NCBI RefSeq assembly: GCF_014207745.1
Contig: NZ_JACHJB010000003.1
Location: 992,001 to 1,056,000, forward strand
Direction of reading: 5' to 3'
From: Nonomuraea muscovyensis
GTDB lineage: Bacteria > Actinomycetota > Actinomycetes > Streptosporangiales > Streptosporangiaceae
Length of the DNA stretch: 64,000 bases
Shown: piece after piece, positions 7,858-16,372 of the stretch
How the letters are laid out: each line of letters starts with the position of its first letter
Numbering within the stretch: the stretch's first letter is position 1
Position numbers and translations under genes: made by a program
The notes under the pieces: generated by a model
Databases searched by the model: none
What the model saw: only the letters and a program-made list of their open reading frames with translations
What the model was told of the DNA's origin: nothing

Positions 7858-7871
7858 AACAAGAACTTGTT
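7858..7871. promoter_or_regulatory. KstR2-like operator 3 (fadD-proximal)
   Basis: AACAAGAACTTGTT is a perfect palindrome that also fits AnCAAGnnCTTGnT. It lies 56 bp upstream of the fadD start, 47 bp from box 2. Confidence 0.6.
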
Positions 7872-7926
7872 CTCGTTTCACCCTTCCTGGGCAGGCCGGT
7901 GACTCGACCACCGACGAGGAGATCCC

Positions 7927-9474
7927 ATGGGCACGCTCGGATTCTGGAGGCTGGCGCAGGCGGATCCGGAGTGGATCGCCGCCGTGGACCCCGACGGCAC
8001 GGAGCACCGGGCCGGCGACCTGCTCGCCCGCTGCAACCGGCTCGTCCACGGCCTGCGCGAGCTGGGGCTGCGGCCGGGAGACGGCATCTGCGGCCTCATG
8101 CCCAACGGGGTGGACGGGCTCGTGCTCTACCTCGCCGCCCTGCAGGCCGGCTGGTACTACACGCCGGTCAACTGGCACCTGACCGGGCCGGAGATCGCCT
8201 ACATCGTGGCCGACAGCGAGGCCAAGGCGTTCTTCGTGCACCCGAGACACGCCGCCGAGGGCACGCGCGGAGCCGAGGCCATCGCGCCGGAGCGCCGCTT
8301 CGCCGTACCGGGCGACATCCCGGGCTTCCGCCCGATCGGCGAGCTGACGGACGGCCGGCCGGACACCGCGCCCGCCGACCGGACCGCCGGCGCCACCATG
8401 CACTACACCTCCGGCACCACCGGCAAGCCCAAGGGAGTGCGCCGCCCGCTCAGCGGCCTCGACCCTGACGACGGCGCCGAGCTGATGACGGGGCTGCTGG
8501 CGCTGTTCGGCATCACGCCGGGGCGGCCCAACGCCCACCTCGTCACCTCGCCCAGCTACCACACCGCCGTCACCCAGTTCGGCGGCACGGCCCTGCACAT
8601 GGGTCACACGCTCGTCTACATGGACAGGTGGGACGCCGAGGAGACGCTGCGGCTCTGCGAGCGACACCGGATCACCAACTCGCACCTGGTCCCCACCCAC
8701 TTCAAGCGCCTGCTCGCCCTCCCCGAGGAGACCCGCGACCGGTACGACCTGTCGTCGTTGCGCTGGATGATCCACGCCGCCGCCCCCTGCCCGGTGCCGG
8801 TCAAGCGCGCGATGCTCGACTGGTGGGGCGACTGCGTCTACGAGTACTACGCGGCCACCGAGGGCGGCGGCACCCTGGCCACCCCCCAGGACTGGAGGGC
8901 GCACCCGGGCACGGTCGGCAAGGCCTGGCCGATCAGCGAACTGCTCATCGTGGACGACACCGGCGAGCCGGTGCCGACCGGCACCCCCGGCACGATCTAC
9001 ATGAAGATGCTCGGCGTGTCCTTCGAGTACAAGGGCGACCCGGCCAAGACCGAGGCGAGCCGGCTCAAGGACCACTTCACCGTCGGCGACATCGGCTACC
9101 TGGACGACGACGGCTTCCTCTACCTGTGTGACCGCAAGGCCGACATGATCATCTCGGGTGGGGCCAACATCTACCCCGCCGAGATCGAGAACGAGATCAT
9201 GGTCCATCCCAAGGTCGCGGACGTGGCGGTGTTCGGCATCCCCGACGACGAGTGGGGAGAGCAGATCAAGGCCGTGGTCGAGCCCGCGCCCGGAGCCGAG
9301 CCGGGGCCCGAACTGGCGGCCGAGATCCTCGCCTCGCTGGAGGGGCGGCTGGCCAGGATGAAGTGGCCCAAGACGATCGACTTCATCGCCGAGATGCCCC
9401 GCGAGCCCAACGGCAAGCTGCTCAAACGCAAGCTCCGCGCGCCGTACTGGGAGGGGCGCGAGCGTGCCATCTGA
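7927..9474 (+). CDS. Acyl-CoA synthetase (FadD/AMP-binding family)
   Basis: 515 residues; ATG 7927 with GAGGAG upstream. ANL-superfamily motifs: P-loop YTSGTTGKPKGV (about residues 158-170), motif YEYYAATEGGG, hinge region YLCDRKADMIISGGANIYPAE, and the C-terminal lysine in PREPNGKLLKRKLR that catalyses adenylation. It would activate a carboxylic acid to its CoA thioester. It is the first gene of an operon with a DUF35 protein, two Ltp-like proteins and a second AMP-binding enzyme, downstream of KstR2-like boxes. That context suggests a sterol side-chain or ring-derived acid, but the substrate is inferred. Confidence 0.9.
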   Translation: MGTLGFWRLAQADPEWIAAVDPDGTEHRAGDLLARCNRLVHGLRELGLRPGDGICGLMPNGVDGLVLYLAALQAGWYYTPVNWHLTGPEIAYIVADSEAKAFFVHPRHAAEGTRGAEAIAPERRFAVPGDIPGFRPIGELTDGRPDTAPADRTAGATMHYTSGTTGKPKGVRRPLSGLDPDDGAELMTGLLALFGITPGRPNAHLVTSPSYHTAVTQFGGTALHMGHTLVYMDRWDAEETLRLCERHRITNSHLVPTHFKRLLALPEETRDRYDLSSLRWMIHAAAPCPVPVKRAMLDWWGDCVYEYYAATEGGGTLATPQDWRAHPGTVGKAWPISELLIVDDTGEPVPTGTPGTIYMKMLGVSFEYKGDPAKTEASRLKDHFTVGDIGYLDDDGFLYLCDRKADMIISGGANIYPAEIENEIMVHPKVADVAVFGIPDDEWGEQIKAVVEPAPGAEPGPELAAEILASLEGRLARMKWPKTIDFIAEMPREPNGKLLKRKLRAPYWEGRERAI

Positions 9475-10402
9475 ACGAACGGAAGGTCGCCCGTTGCCAC
9501 CACATGAGACGGACGAGCCGCTGGTCGCCCGGCACGTGCTGGAGTTCCCCGGCGGCTACACCCGCACGACCGGGCCGGTGATCGGCAGGTTCCTGACCGA
9601 GTTGCGCGCCGGCCGCGTCGTGGGCGTGCGGACGGCGGAGGGGCGGGTGCTGGTGCCGCCCCTGGAGTACGACCCGGCGACCGGCGACGCCGTCACGGAC
9701 GAGTACGTCGAGGTCGGCCCGGCCGGGGCGGTCACCGCGGCGGCCTGGGTGCCCGAGCCGCGCGCCGGCCACCCGCTCGACCGGCCGTTCGCCTGGGCCC
9801 TGATCAGGCTCGACGGCGCCGACACCGCGCTCGTGCACGCCGTGGACGCCGGCAACCCCAAGGCGCTGCGGCCCGGCACCCGTGTCTGGCCGGTCTGGCG
9901 GCAAAACCGTACGGGCCACATCACCGACATCTCCCACTTCGCGCCCGAAGTGACGCGGATCGTCTCGCCGGTCCGGCCTGAGTACCGCATCCAGGCAGGC
10001 GGCGCCCTGCGCGTCTTCCTCGACGGGGTCAGGCGCGGCGTCTTCCTCGGCGGCCGGTGCGCCACCTGCGCCAAGGTGTACGTGCCCTACCGGGCCTCCT
10101 GCCCCGAGTGCGGCGGCGCCATGGAGGAGCCGGTCGAGCTGCCCGACACCGGCACCATCACCACGTTCGCCATCAACAACCTGCCCGACCCGCGTGCCCC
10201 CGAGGTGCCCTTCGTCTCGGCGTACATCCTGCTCGACGGCGCCGACATCCCCATGATCGCCCTCGTCGGCGGGGTGCCCGCGCACGAGGTGCGGCAGGGC
10301 ATGCGGGTGCGCGCCGAGTGGCTGCCCGAGAGTGAGCGGACGCTGTCCATGGCGAACGTCCGGTGGTTCACCCCCACCGGCGAACCCGACGCGGAGCTGT
10401 GA
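9464..10402 (+). CDS. Tandem DUF35 / OB-fold protein, partner of Ltp-type aldolase
   Basis: 312 residues from GTG 9464 (GAGGGG upstream; 11-bp overlap with fadD). There are two OB-fold acyl-CoA-associated modules. The first (about 20-160) has no Cys ribbon. The second (about 180-300) starts with a zinc ribbon CATCAKVYVPYRASCPECG and ends in an OB-fold with VPFVSAYILLDGADIPM. Length and order match the mycobacterial Rv3521 protein. DUF35 proteins bind and activate Ltp aldolases (as in the Ltp2-ChsH2 complex), so it probably forms a complex with one or both following gene products. TGATG coupling to the next gene supports this. Confidence 0.8.
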   Translation: MPSERTEGRPLPPHETDEPLVARHVLEFPGGYTRTTGPVIGRFLTELRAGRVVGVRTAEGRVLVPPLEYDPATGDAVTDEYVEVGPAGAVTAAAWVPEPRAGHPLDRPFAWALIRLDGADTALVHAVDAGNPKALRPGTRVWPVWRQNRTGHITDISHFAPEVTRIVSPVRPEYRIQAGGALRVFLDGVRRGVFLGGRCATCAKVYVPYRASCPECGGAMEEPVELPDTGTITTFAINNLPDPRAPEVPFVSAYILLDGADIPMIALVGGVPAHEVRQGMRVRAEWLPESERTLSMANVRWFTPTGEPDAEL

Positions 10403-11421
10403 TGAGAGACGTGGCGATCGTCGCCTTCGCCCAGACCCGCCACACCGGCCACGACACCGGCCTGTCCGAGACCGAGCTGATCCTCCCCGTGATCAACGAG
10501 GTCAAGGAGCGCACCGGCCTGCGCAGGTTCGGCTTCACCTGCTCGGGGAGCTGCGACTACCTCGCCGGGGCGCCGTTCTCGTTCGTCGCGGCGCTCGACG
10601 CGCTCGGTGCCTGGCCGCCGATCTCCGAGAGCCACGTGGAGATGGACGGCGCCTGGGCGCTGTACGAGGCGTGGGTGCGGCTCCAGCACGGCGACGTCGA
10701 CTCGGCGCTGGTCTACGGCTTCGGCAAGTCGTCGCTGGGCGACCTGCGCACGATCATGACGCTCCAGCTCGACCCGTACTACCTGGAGCCGCTGGGCCTG
10801 GACCAGCTCTCCGTCGCCGCCCTGCAGGCCGCCGCCCTGGGCGCGGACCGCGCCGAGCTCGACGAGATCGTCCGGCGCAGCCGGGCCGACGGCCGGGCCA
10901 ACCCGTACGCGCTGGACCTGCCGGCGGAGATCCCCGACGGCTTCGCGGTCGAACCGCTGAAGACCTGCGACATCGCGCCGATCACCGACGGCGCCGCCGC
11001 GGTGGTGCTCGCGGCCGGTGATCTCGCCGCGCGACTGTGCGAGCGTCCCGCCCACATCAGGGGCATCGCGCATCGCACAGAGCCCCACTACCTGGGTATG
11101 CGGGATCTCGCCCGGTCGGCCTCCGCGGCCGAGGCCGCACGAGCCGCGGGCGCCGGCAAGGGCCCGATCGAGGTGGCCGAGCTGCACGCGCAGTTCGCCC
11201 ACGAGGAGCTCATCCTGCGCCGCGCGCTGGAGCTCCCCGGCGACACGATCGTCAACCCGTCCGGCGGCCCGCTCGCCGCCAACCCCGTCATGGCCACCGG
11301 CCTCATCCGCCTCGGCGAGGCCGCCCGGCGCATCCACGACGGCACCGCCTCGCGCGCCGTCGGCCACGCCGCGAGCGGCCCCTGCCTGCAGCACAACCTC
11401 GTCACCGTCCTGGAGGCATGA
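10402..11421 (+). CDS. Thiolase-like lipid-transfer protein, Ltp4-like
   Basis: 339 residues, ATG 10402 overlapping the previous stop by one base. Thiolase-fold features: MRDVAIVAFAQTRHTG, LVYGFGKSS, VAELHAQFAHEELI and VNPSGGPLAANPVMATG (the His/Gly-rich C-terminal active-site loop). At the usual nucleophilic Cys position the sequence reads SHVEMDGAWALYEA, with no Cys, so classical thiolysis is unlikely. This agrees with SCP2-thiolase-like aldolases of sterol side-chain degradation, which lack that Cys. Gene order DUF35-ltp-ltp mirrors Rv3521-Rv3523 of mycobacteria. Confidence 0.82.
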   Translation: MRDVAIVAFAQTRHTGHDTGLSETELILPVINEVKERTGLRRFGFTCSGSCDYLAGAPFSFVAALDALGAWPPISESHVEMDGAWALYEAWVRLQHGDVDSALVYGFGKSSLGDLRTIMTLQLDPYYLEPLGLDQLSVAALQAAALGADRAELDEIVRRSRADGRANPYALDLPAEIPDGFAVEPLKTCDIAPITDGAAAVVLAAGDLAARLCERPAHIRGIAHRTEPHYLGMRDLARSASAAEAARAAGAGKGPIEVAELHAQFAHEELILRRALELPGDTIVNPSGGPLAANPVMATGLIRLGEAARRIHDGTASRAVGHAASGPCLQHNLVTVLEA

Positions 11422-12569
11422 TGGGCCACCGCTGTGCGGTCATCGGCGTCGGGCAGACGCGCTACACGACCAAGCGCCGCGACGTGTCGATCGCCGGGCT
11501 GGTGCGTGAGGCCGCGCTGCGCGCCCTGGAGGACGCCGGGCTGACGTTCAGGGACATCGACGCCGTCGTCATCGGCAAGGCGCCCGACCTGTTCGAGGGC
11601 GTCATGATGCCGGAGGCGTACCTCGCCGACGCGCTCGGCGCGGCCGGCAAGCCGATGATGCGGGTGCACACCGCGGGCAGCGTCGGCGGGTCCACCGCCC
11701 TGGTCGGGGCGAGCCTGATCCAGGGCGGCGTGCACGACCGGGTGCTGGTGGTGGCGTTCGAGAAGCAGTCGGAGTCCAACGCCACCTGGGCCCTGTCCAC
11801 GCACCTGCCGTTCAGCGCCTCCCTCGTGGTCGGCGCCGGCGGCTACTTCGCCCCGCACATCCGCGAGTACATGCGCCGCACCGGCGCCCCCGGCCACATC
11901 GGCACGCTCGTGGCCGTCAAGGACCGGCTCAACGCGCTCCGGAACCCCTACGCCCACCTGAGGATCCCCGGTATCGACCGGGCGATGGTCGAGTCGACGC
12001 CGATGCTGTGGGAGCCGATCCGCTACCTGGAGACCTGCCCGTCCAGCGACGGCGCCTGCGCCATGGTGCTGTCGTCGGAGTCCGGGATCACCGGCACGCC
12101 CGCGTGGATCCACGGCACCGCCATGCGCTCCGAGCCGATCTTCCGGGCGGGCCGCGACACGGTCAACCCGCAGGCCGGCAAGGACTGCGCCGCCGACGTC
12201 TACCGGCAGGCCGGCGTCACCGACCCGCGACGGCAGATCGACGTGGCCGAGGTGTACGTGCCCTTCTCCTGGTACGAGCCGATGTGGCTGGAGAACCTCG
12301 GCTTCGCCCCGGAGGGCGAGGGCTGGAAGCTCACCGAGTCCGGGGCCACGGCGCTCGACGGCGACATCCCGTGGAACGCCTCCGGCGGCGTGCTGTCCAG
12401 CAATCCGATCGGCGCCTCCGGCCTGATCAGGTTCGCCGAGGCCGCCCTCCAAGTGCGCGGGACGGCGGGGGAGCACCAGGTGGACGGCGCCCGGCTGGCG
12501 CTCGGCCACGCCTACGGCGGGGGAGCCCAGTTCTTCGCGATGTGGATCGTCGGACGGGAGAAGCCCTGA
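11418..12569 (+). CDS. Thiolase-like lipid-transfer protein, Ltp3-like
   Basis: 383 residues; ATG 11418 overlaps the upstream stop as ATGA. Motifs: CAVIGVGQTRYTTKRRDVS at the N-terminus, VHTAGSVGGSTALVGA where thiolases carry the acyl-accepting Cys (here Ala-Gly-Ser, no Cys), DVAEVYVPFSWYEPMW, and a C-terminal GHAYGGGAQFFAMW loop. It is a probable aldolase or acyl-carrier subunit rather than a thiolase. With the Ltp4-like and DUF35 proteins it likely performs retro-aldol removal of a branched sterol side-chain piece (established for related Ltp proteins; inferred here). Confidence 0.82.
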   Translation: MMGHRCAVIGVGQTRYTTKRRDVSIAGLVREAALRALEDAGLTFRDIDAVVIGKAPDLFEGVMMPEAYLADALGAAGKPMMRVHTAGSVGGSTALVGASLIQGGVHDRVLVVAFEKQSESNATWALSTHLPFSASLVVGAGGYFAPHIREYMRRTGAPGHIGTLVAVKDRLNALRNPYAHLRIPGIDRAMVESTPMLWEPIRYLETCPSSDGACAMVLSSESGITGTPAWIHGTAMRSEPIFRAGRDTVNPQAGKDCAADVYRQAGVTDPRRQIDVAEVYVPFSWYEPMWLENLGFAPEGEGWKLTESGATALDGDIPWNASGGVLSSNPIGASGLIRFAEAALQVRGTAGEHQVDGARLALGHAYGGGAQFFAMWIVGREKP

Positions 12570-14155
12570 TGGAGTTCAACCACGCAGACCTGTTCGAGGG
12601 ATTGGCCGACGCGATCGGGGACCGGGTGGCCGTGGTCTGCGGCGAGGAGCGGCGCACCTACGCCGAGCTCGACGCCGAGGCCAACCGGCTCGCGCACTTC
12701 CTGCTCGACCGCGGCGTCGAGCCGGGCCAGCACGTCGGCCTGCAGCTCTACAACGGCATCGAGTACGTCGCCGGGCTGCTGGCCGCCCTGAAGATCCGCG
12801 CCGTGCCGATCAACGTCAACTACCGGTACGTCGAGGCCGAGCTGCTCTACCTCTACCGCGACTCCGACATCCGCGCGCTGCTCTACGACGTGGAGTTCGA
12901 CGCCCGGGTGGCCGCCGTGGCCGGGGAGGCGCCCCTGCTGCGGCACCTGGTGGCCGTCGGCGGCGAGCCGGCCGTCGCCGGGGCGGTGCCGTACTGGATG
13001 GCGCTGGAGAGCGGTAAGGACGAGCGGGACTTCGCGCCACGCTCCGGCAAGGACGTCTACATCATCTACACCGGCGGCACCACCGGCATGCCGAAGGGCG
13101 CGATGTGGCACTCCGAGGACCTGTTCATGGCCTTCGGCGGCGGCAACCCGTACGGCGAGCCGCGCGCCACCCCGCAGGAGGTGATCGACGCGGCGGCCGG
13201 GTCCGGCCCGATGGTGATGATGGCGGTGCCGCCGCTGATGCACGGGGCCGCGCAGATGGCCACGTTCATCGCCTGGTGGATGGGCGCGACCATGGTGTAC
13301 GTGCGCCGGTTCGACCCGGCCGACGTATGGCGGACGGTCGCGAGGGAGAAGGTGTTCACGATGAACATCACCGGTGACGCCATGGCCCGGCCGCTCTCCG
13401 ACGACCTCGCGGGCGGCGGCCACGACGTGTCGTCGCTGGGGGTGATCAGCTCCACGGGCGCCATCCTGACCGGGGCGGTCCGCGACCGGCTCCAGGAGCT
13501 GCTGCCCAACGTCATGATCCTCGACAACTTCGGCTCCACCGAGTCGGGCTTCACCGCCTCCGGCGTGGCCGGCTCCTCGCCCGAGAAGGGCCTGCGCTAC
13601 CAGCCCAACGCAACGGCCCGCCTCGCGGTGCTGGACGAGAAGCTGCGGCCGGTCGAGCCGGGCTCCGGCCGGCTCGGCACCGTCGCCAAGGCGGGGCGGA
13701 TCGCGTTCGGTTACTACAACGACCCCGGCAAGACCGACCGCACGTTCGTCACCGGCGAGGACGGCACGCGGTGGCTGCTGACCGGCGACCTGGCCTCCGT
13801 CGAGACCGACGGCACCGTGAACGTCTTCGGCCGCGGCTCGCAGTGCATCAACACCGGCGGGGAGAAGGTCTTCCCCGAGGAGGTCGAGGCCGTGCTGAAG
13901 GGGCATCCGGCCGTGTTCGACGCGGTCGTCACCGGGGTGCCCGACGAGCGGTGGGGGAGCAGGGTGGCGGCCGTGGTCGAGCCCCGGGAGGGCGCCGAGG
14001 TCACCGCCGGGGAACTGGACGCGCACTGCCGGCGGTTGCTGTCGGGCTACAAGGTGCCGCGCACGTACGCGTTCGTGGCGGAGATGGTCCGCTCGCCGGC
14101 GGGCAAGGCGGACTACAGGTGGGCCCGGCGGACGGTCGAGGCCGCCGACTCCTGA
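12569..14155 (+). CDS. Acyl-CoA synthetase, FadD19-like
   Basis: 528 residues, ATG 12569 overlapping the previous stop (TGATG). ANL motifs: YTGGTTGMPKGAMW as P-loop, DNFGSTESGFTASGV, GDLASVETDGTVNVFGRGSQ, INTGGEKVFPEEVEA and the lysine in RSPAGKADYRWAR. The NVNYRYVEAELLYLYRDSDI block and the MWHSEDLF segment resemble FadD19, the steroid-24-oyl-CoA ligase needed for C-24-branched sterol side chains. It is the last gene of the five-gene operon and is followed by the convergent LysE gene. Confidence 0.85.
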   Translation: MEFNHADLFEGLADAIGDRVAVVCGEERRTYAELDAEANRLAHFLLDRGVEPGQHVGLQLYNGIEYVAGLLAALKIRAVPINVNYRYVEAELLYLYRDSDIRALLYDVEFDARVAAVAGEAPLLRHLVAVGGEPAVAGAVPYWMALESGKDERDFAPRSGKDVYIIYTGGTTGMPKGAMWHSEDLFMAFGGGNPYGEPRATPQEVIDAAAGSGPMVMMAVPPLMHGAAQMATFIAWWMGATMVYVRRFDPADVWRTVAREKVFTMNITGDAMARPLSDDLAGGGHDVSSLGVISSTGAILTGAVRDRLQELLPNVMILDNFGSTESGFTASGVAGSSPEKGLRYQPNATARLAVLDEKLRPVEPGSGRLGTVAKAGRIAFGYYNDPGKTDRTFVTGEDGTRWLLTGDLASVETDGTVNVFGRGSQCINTGGEKVFPEEVEAVLKGHPAVFDAVVTGVPDERWGSRVAAVVEPREGAEVTAGELDAHCRRLLSGYKVPRTYAFVAEMVRSPAGKADYRWARRTVEAADS

Positions 14156-14207
14156 GTCGGCCGCCTCCGCCCACCGCCTGGGCCGCCACCGGCTGATCCC
14201 GGGGCGG

Positions 14208-14834
14208 TCAGGCCTTCTCGCCGGTGAGCCAGGCGGCCAGGCCGAGGTAGACGACGCCGCTGCCGACGTCGAGGCGGCGGCGGGCGCGGACGGAGCCGCG
14301 GATCCGCCCGGCCAGCGTCGAGGCCAGCATGGCGTAGGTGCCGTCGGAGGCCATGCCGAGCACGATCCAGACCACGCCGAGCACCAGGATCTGCGCCGCG
14401 ACGGGCCCGGCGGCGGGGTCGGTGAACTGCGGCAGGAACGCCAGGAAGAAGATCGCCGTCTTCGGGTTGAGCACGTTGACCACGAACCCCTCCCAGAACA
14501 TCCGCCGCCGCGAGTGCTCCCCGACCTCGACCGCCTCCTCGGCGCCGCCCCGCCGCAGCAGCTTGCGCGCCCCGAGCCAGACCAGGTAGGCGACGCCCAC
14601 CCACTTGACCACGGTGAACGCGGTCGCCGAGGCGGCCAGCAGCGCGCTGACCCCGAGCGCAGCGGCGGCCACGTGCACCAGCGAGCCCGCGTGCACGCCG
14701 AGGACGGAGACGAGGCCGGCGGACCTGCCCTGCGCGACGCTGCGGGTGACGATGAACAGCACGGCGGGCCCCGGCACCACGAGCAGGGCGAGGGTGGCCG
14801 CGGCGAAGAGCGAGAGCGTCACGAGGTCGGGCAT
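14208..14834 (-). CDS. LysE/RhtB-family amino-acid exporter
   Basis: 208 residues. Family signatures: LLVVPGPAVLFIVTRSVAQG near the N-terminus, VVKWVGVAYLVWLGARKLL and NVLNPKTAIFFLAFLPQF, with about six hydrophobic helices. Such proteins export amino acids or their analogues. A paralogue lies at 48826-49443. It stands immediately downstream of a LysR-type regulator on the same strand (21-bp gap), which may control it; the substrate is unknown. Confidence 0.9.
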   Translation of the reverse strand: MPDLVTLSLFAAATLALLVVPGPAVLFIVTRSVAQGRSAGLVSVLGVHAGSLVHVAAAALGVSALLAASATAFTVVKWVGVAYLVWLGARKLLRRGGAEEAVEVGEHSRRRMFWEGFVVNVLNPKTAIFFLAFLPQFTDPAAGPVAAQILVLGVVWIVLGMASDGTYAMLASTLAGRIRGSVRARRRLDVGSGVVYLGLAAWLTGEKA

Positions 14835-14855
14835 GGGGCCATCCTCGCACGGGGG

Positions 14856-15722
14856 TCAAAGGCTTTTCGCGAGCGCGGCGAGCAGGGCCTGGGTGGCCGG
14901 CGGGTGGGGCGGTTCGCCGTACACGGCGGCGTAGACGTGCCTGGTGGAGCCGGGGATCTCGGTGGTGGCCACCCCGGGGTGGCGGTGCGCGCGCAGGGCC
15001 AGCCCCGGCAGCAGCGTCACCCCCATGCCGGCGGCGACCAGCGCCTGGACGGCCACGATGTCGTCGCTGGTGAACGACAGCCGCGGCTGGAACCCGGCCT
15101 TGGCACAGATGTCGAGCAGGTGGCTGCGGCACCGGTCGCAGCCCGCGATCCACTCCGAGCCGGCGTGCCCGGCCAGCCCGTCCGACGGCCGGCCGGGCGG
15201 GGTCACCAGGTAGCTGGGGTCGTCGAACAGGTGGACCATCGAGATGCCGTTGTCCTCCGGCGCCGTGTCGTCGTAGCGGAAGATCACGGCCACGTCGATC
15301 CGGCCGGAGCGCAGCAACCGCAGCGCCTCGGGCGGCTCGGTCTCCGTCAGGTCCAGCCGCAGACCGGGATGGCCGCGTGACAGCCGGACGGCCGCCTCGG
15401 GGACGAACGTGCCGATCGCGGAGGGGAAGGCCGCCAGGCGGACCCGGCCCGAGTGCAGGCCGACGTGGGCGGCCAATTCGTCGGCGGTGGCGTCGAGGCG
15501 GCTGATGATGTCGGCGGCCCGCTCGGCGAGCAGCCGCCCGGCCTCGGTCAGCCGGATGCCGCGCCCGGCGCGCTGGATGAGCTTGGCGCCGGTCTCGGCT
15601 TCGAGGCGGGCCAGGTGGTGGCTGACCGAGGGCTGCGAGTAGTGCAGGTCCTTGGCGGCCGCGGTCAGCGAGCCCCGGCGGGCGACGGCGACGAGGACGC
15701 GGAGCCGTACGACGTCCAGCAT
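14856..15722 (-). CDS. LysR-family transcriptional regulator
   Basis: 288 residues. The N-terminal winged helix is classic: LRVLVAVARRGSLTAAAKDL, then YSQPSVSHHLARLEAETGAKL (recognition helix) and RAGRGIRLTEAGRLL. The rest is a periplasmic-binding-protein-like effector domain (LRLDLTETEPPEALRLLRSG, VAVIFRYDD). It reads in the same direction as the LysE exporter and divergently from the cysteine dioxygenase-like gene, so either or both may be targets (inference). Confidence 0.9.
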   Translation of the reverse strand: MLDVVRLRVLVAVARRGSLTAAAKDLHYSQPSVSHHLARLEAETGAKLIQRAGRGIRLTEAGRLLAERAADIISRLDATADELAAHVGLHSGRVRLAAFPSAIGTFVPEAAVRLSRGHPGLRLDLTETEPPEALRLLRSGRIDVAVIFRYDDTAPEDNGISMVHLFDDPSYLVTPPGRPSDGLAGHAGSEWIAGCDRCRSHLLDICAKAGFQPRLSFTSDDIVAVQALVAAGMGVTLLPGLALRAHRHPGVATTEIPGSTRHVYAAVYGEPPHPPATQALLAALAKSL

Positions 15723-15832
15723 CCATCAAGTCTATCTATGAGTGAGCCACAGAACATTTGTTGGACCTATGGGTTGTTCCGTAGCACCGTGGAGGGGGAA
15801 CGCATATAAACGTCTTTCCCTAGGGGGATACC

Positions 15833-16354
15833 ATGAAATCGGCCATCGCGCGGCCGGGCCTGGACGACCTCGTTTCCGGCATCGCCGCCATCACCGGGAA
15901 GGGGCTCGCCGGCCGCGCCACCGCGTACGCCGTCGCCGGCCTGCTCCGCGACCGCCTGCACACGCTCGATCTGCTCACGCCGGAGGAACACGCCGGCTCG
16001 CCCGACGGATACGTCTCGCAGGTCCTCTACGCCCAGGAGGACTTCTCCGTCGTGGCCGTCGTGTGGCGGCCCGGCCAGGGCACGGCCATCCACGACCACG
16101 TGTCGTGGTGCGCGTTCGGCGTCATCAGCGGAGTCGAGCACGAGACCCTCTACCGCGACATGGGCGACCACCTGGTGGAGATCGGCCGGGCCGACAACCG
16201 GCCCGGCGACGTCAGCGGCTTCGCGCCGCCCGGCGACATCCACCGGGTGCGCAACACCAGCGCCGAGGTCGGCGTCTCGGTGCACGTCTACGGCGCCGAC
16301 GTGGGCAGGCTGGGCAGCAGCGTCCGCCGCGTGTACGACCTGCCGGTCCGCTGA
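15833..16354 (+). CDS. Cysteine dioxygenase-family cupin protein
   Basis: 173 residues; ATG 15833 with AGGGGG upstream and a TATAAA-like -10 element near 15805. The cupin metal site is visible: HxH in GTAIHDHVSWC, then GVISGVEHETLY, and a third His in PPGDIHRVRNTS, with VHVYGADVGRL ending the barrel. Cysteine dioxygenases oxidise the thiol of cysteine to the sulfinate with Fe(II) and O2. Actinobacterial relatives may use other small thiols, so substrate is provisional. It is divergent from the LysR regulator. Confidence 0.8.
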   Translation: MKSAIARPGLDDLVSGIAAITGKGLAGRATAYAVAGLLRDRLHTLDLLTPEEHAGSPDGYVSQVLYAQEDFSVVAVVWRPGQGTAIHDHVSWCAFGVISGVEHETLYRDMGDHLVEIGRADNRPGDVSGFAPPGDIHRVRNTSAEVGVSVHVYGADVGRLGSSVRRVYDLPVR

Positions 16355-16372
16355 CCTCCGCCTACGCCGCCC

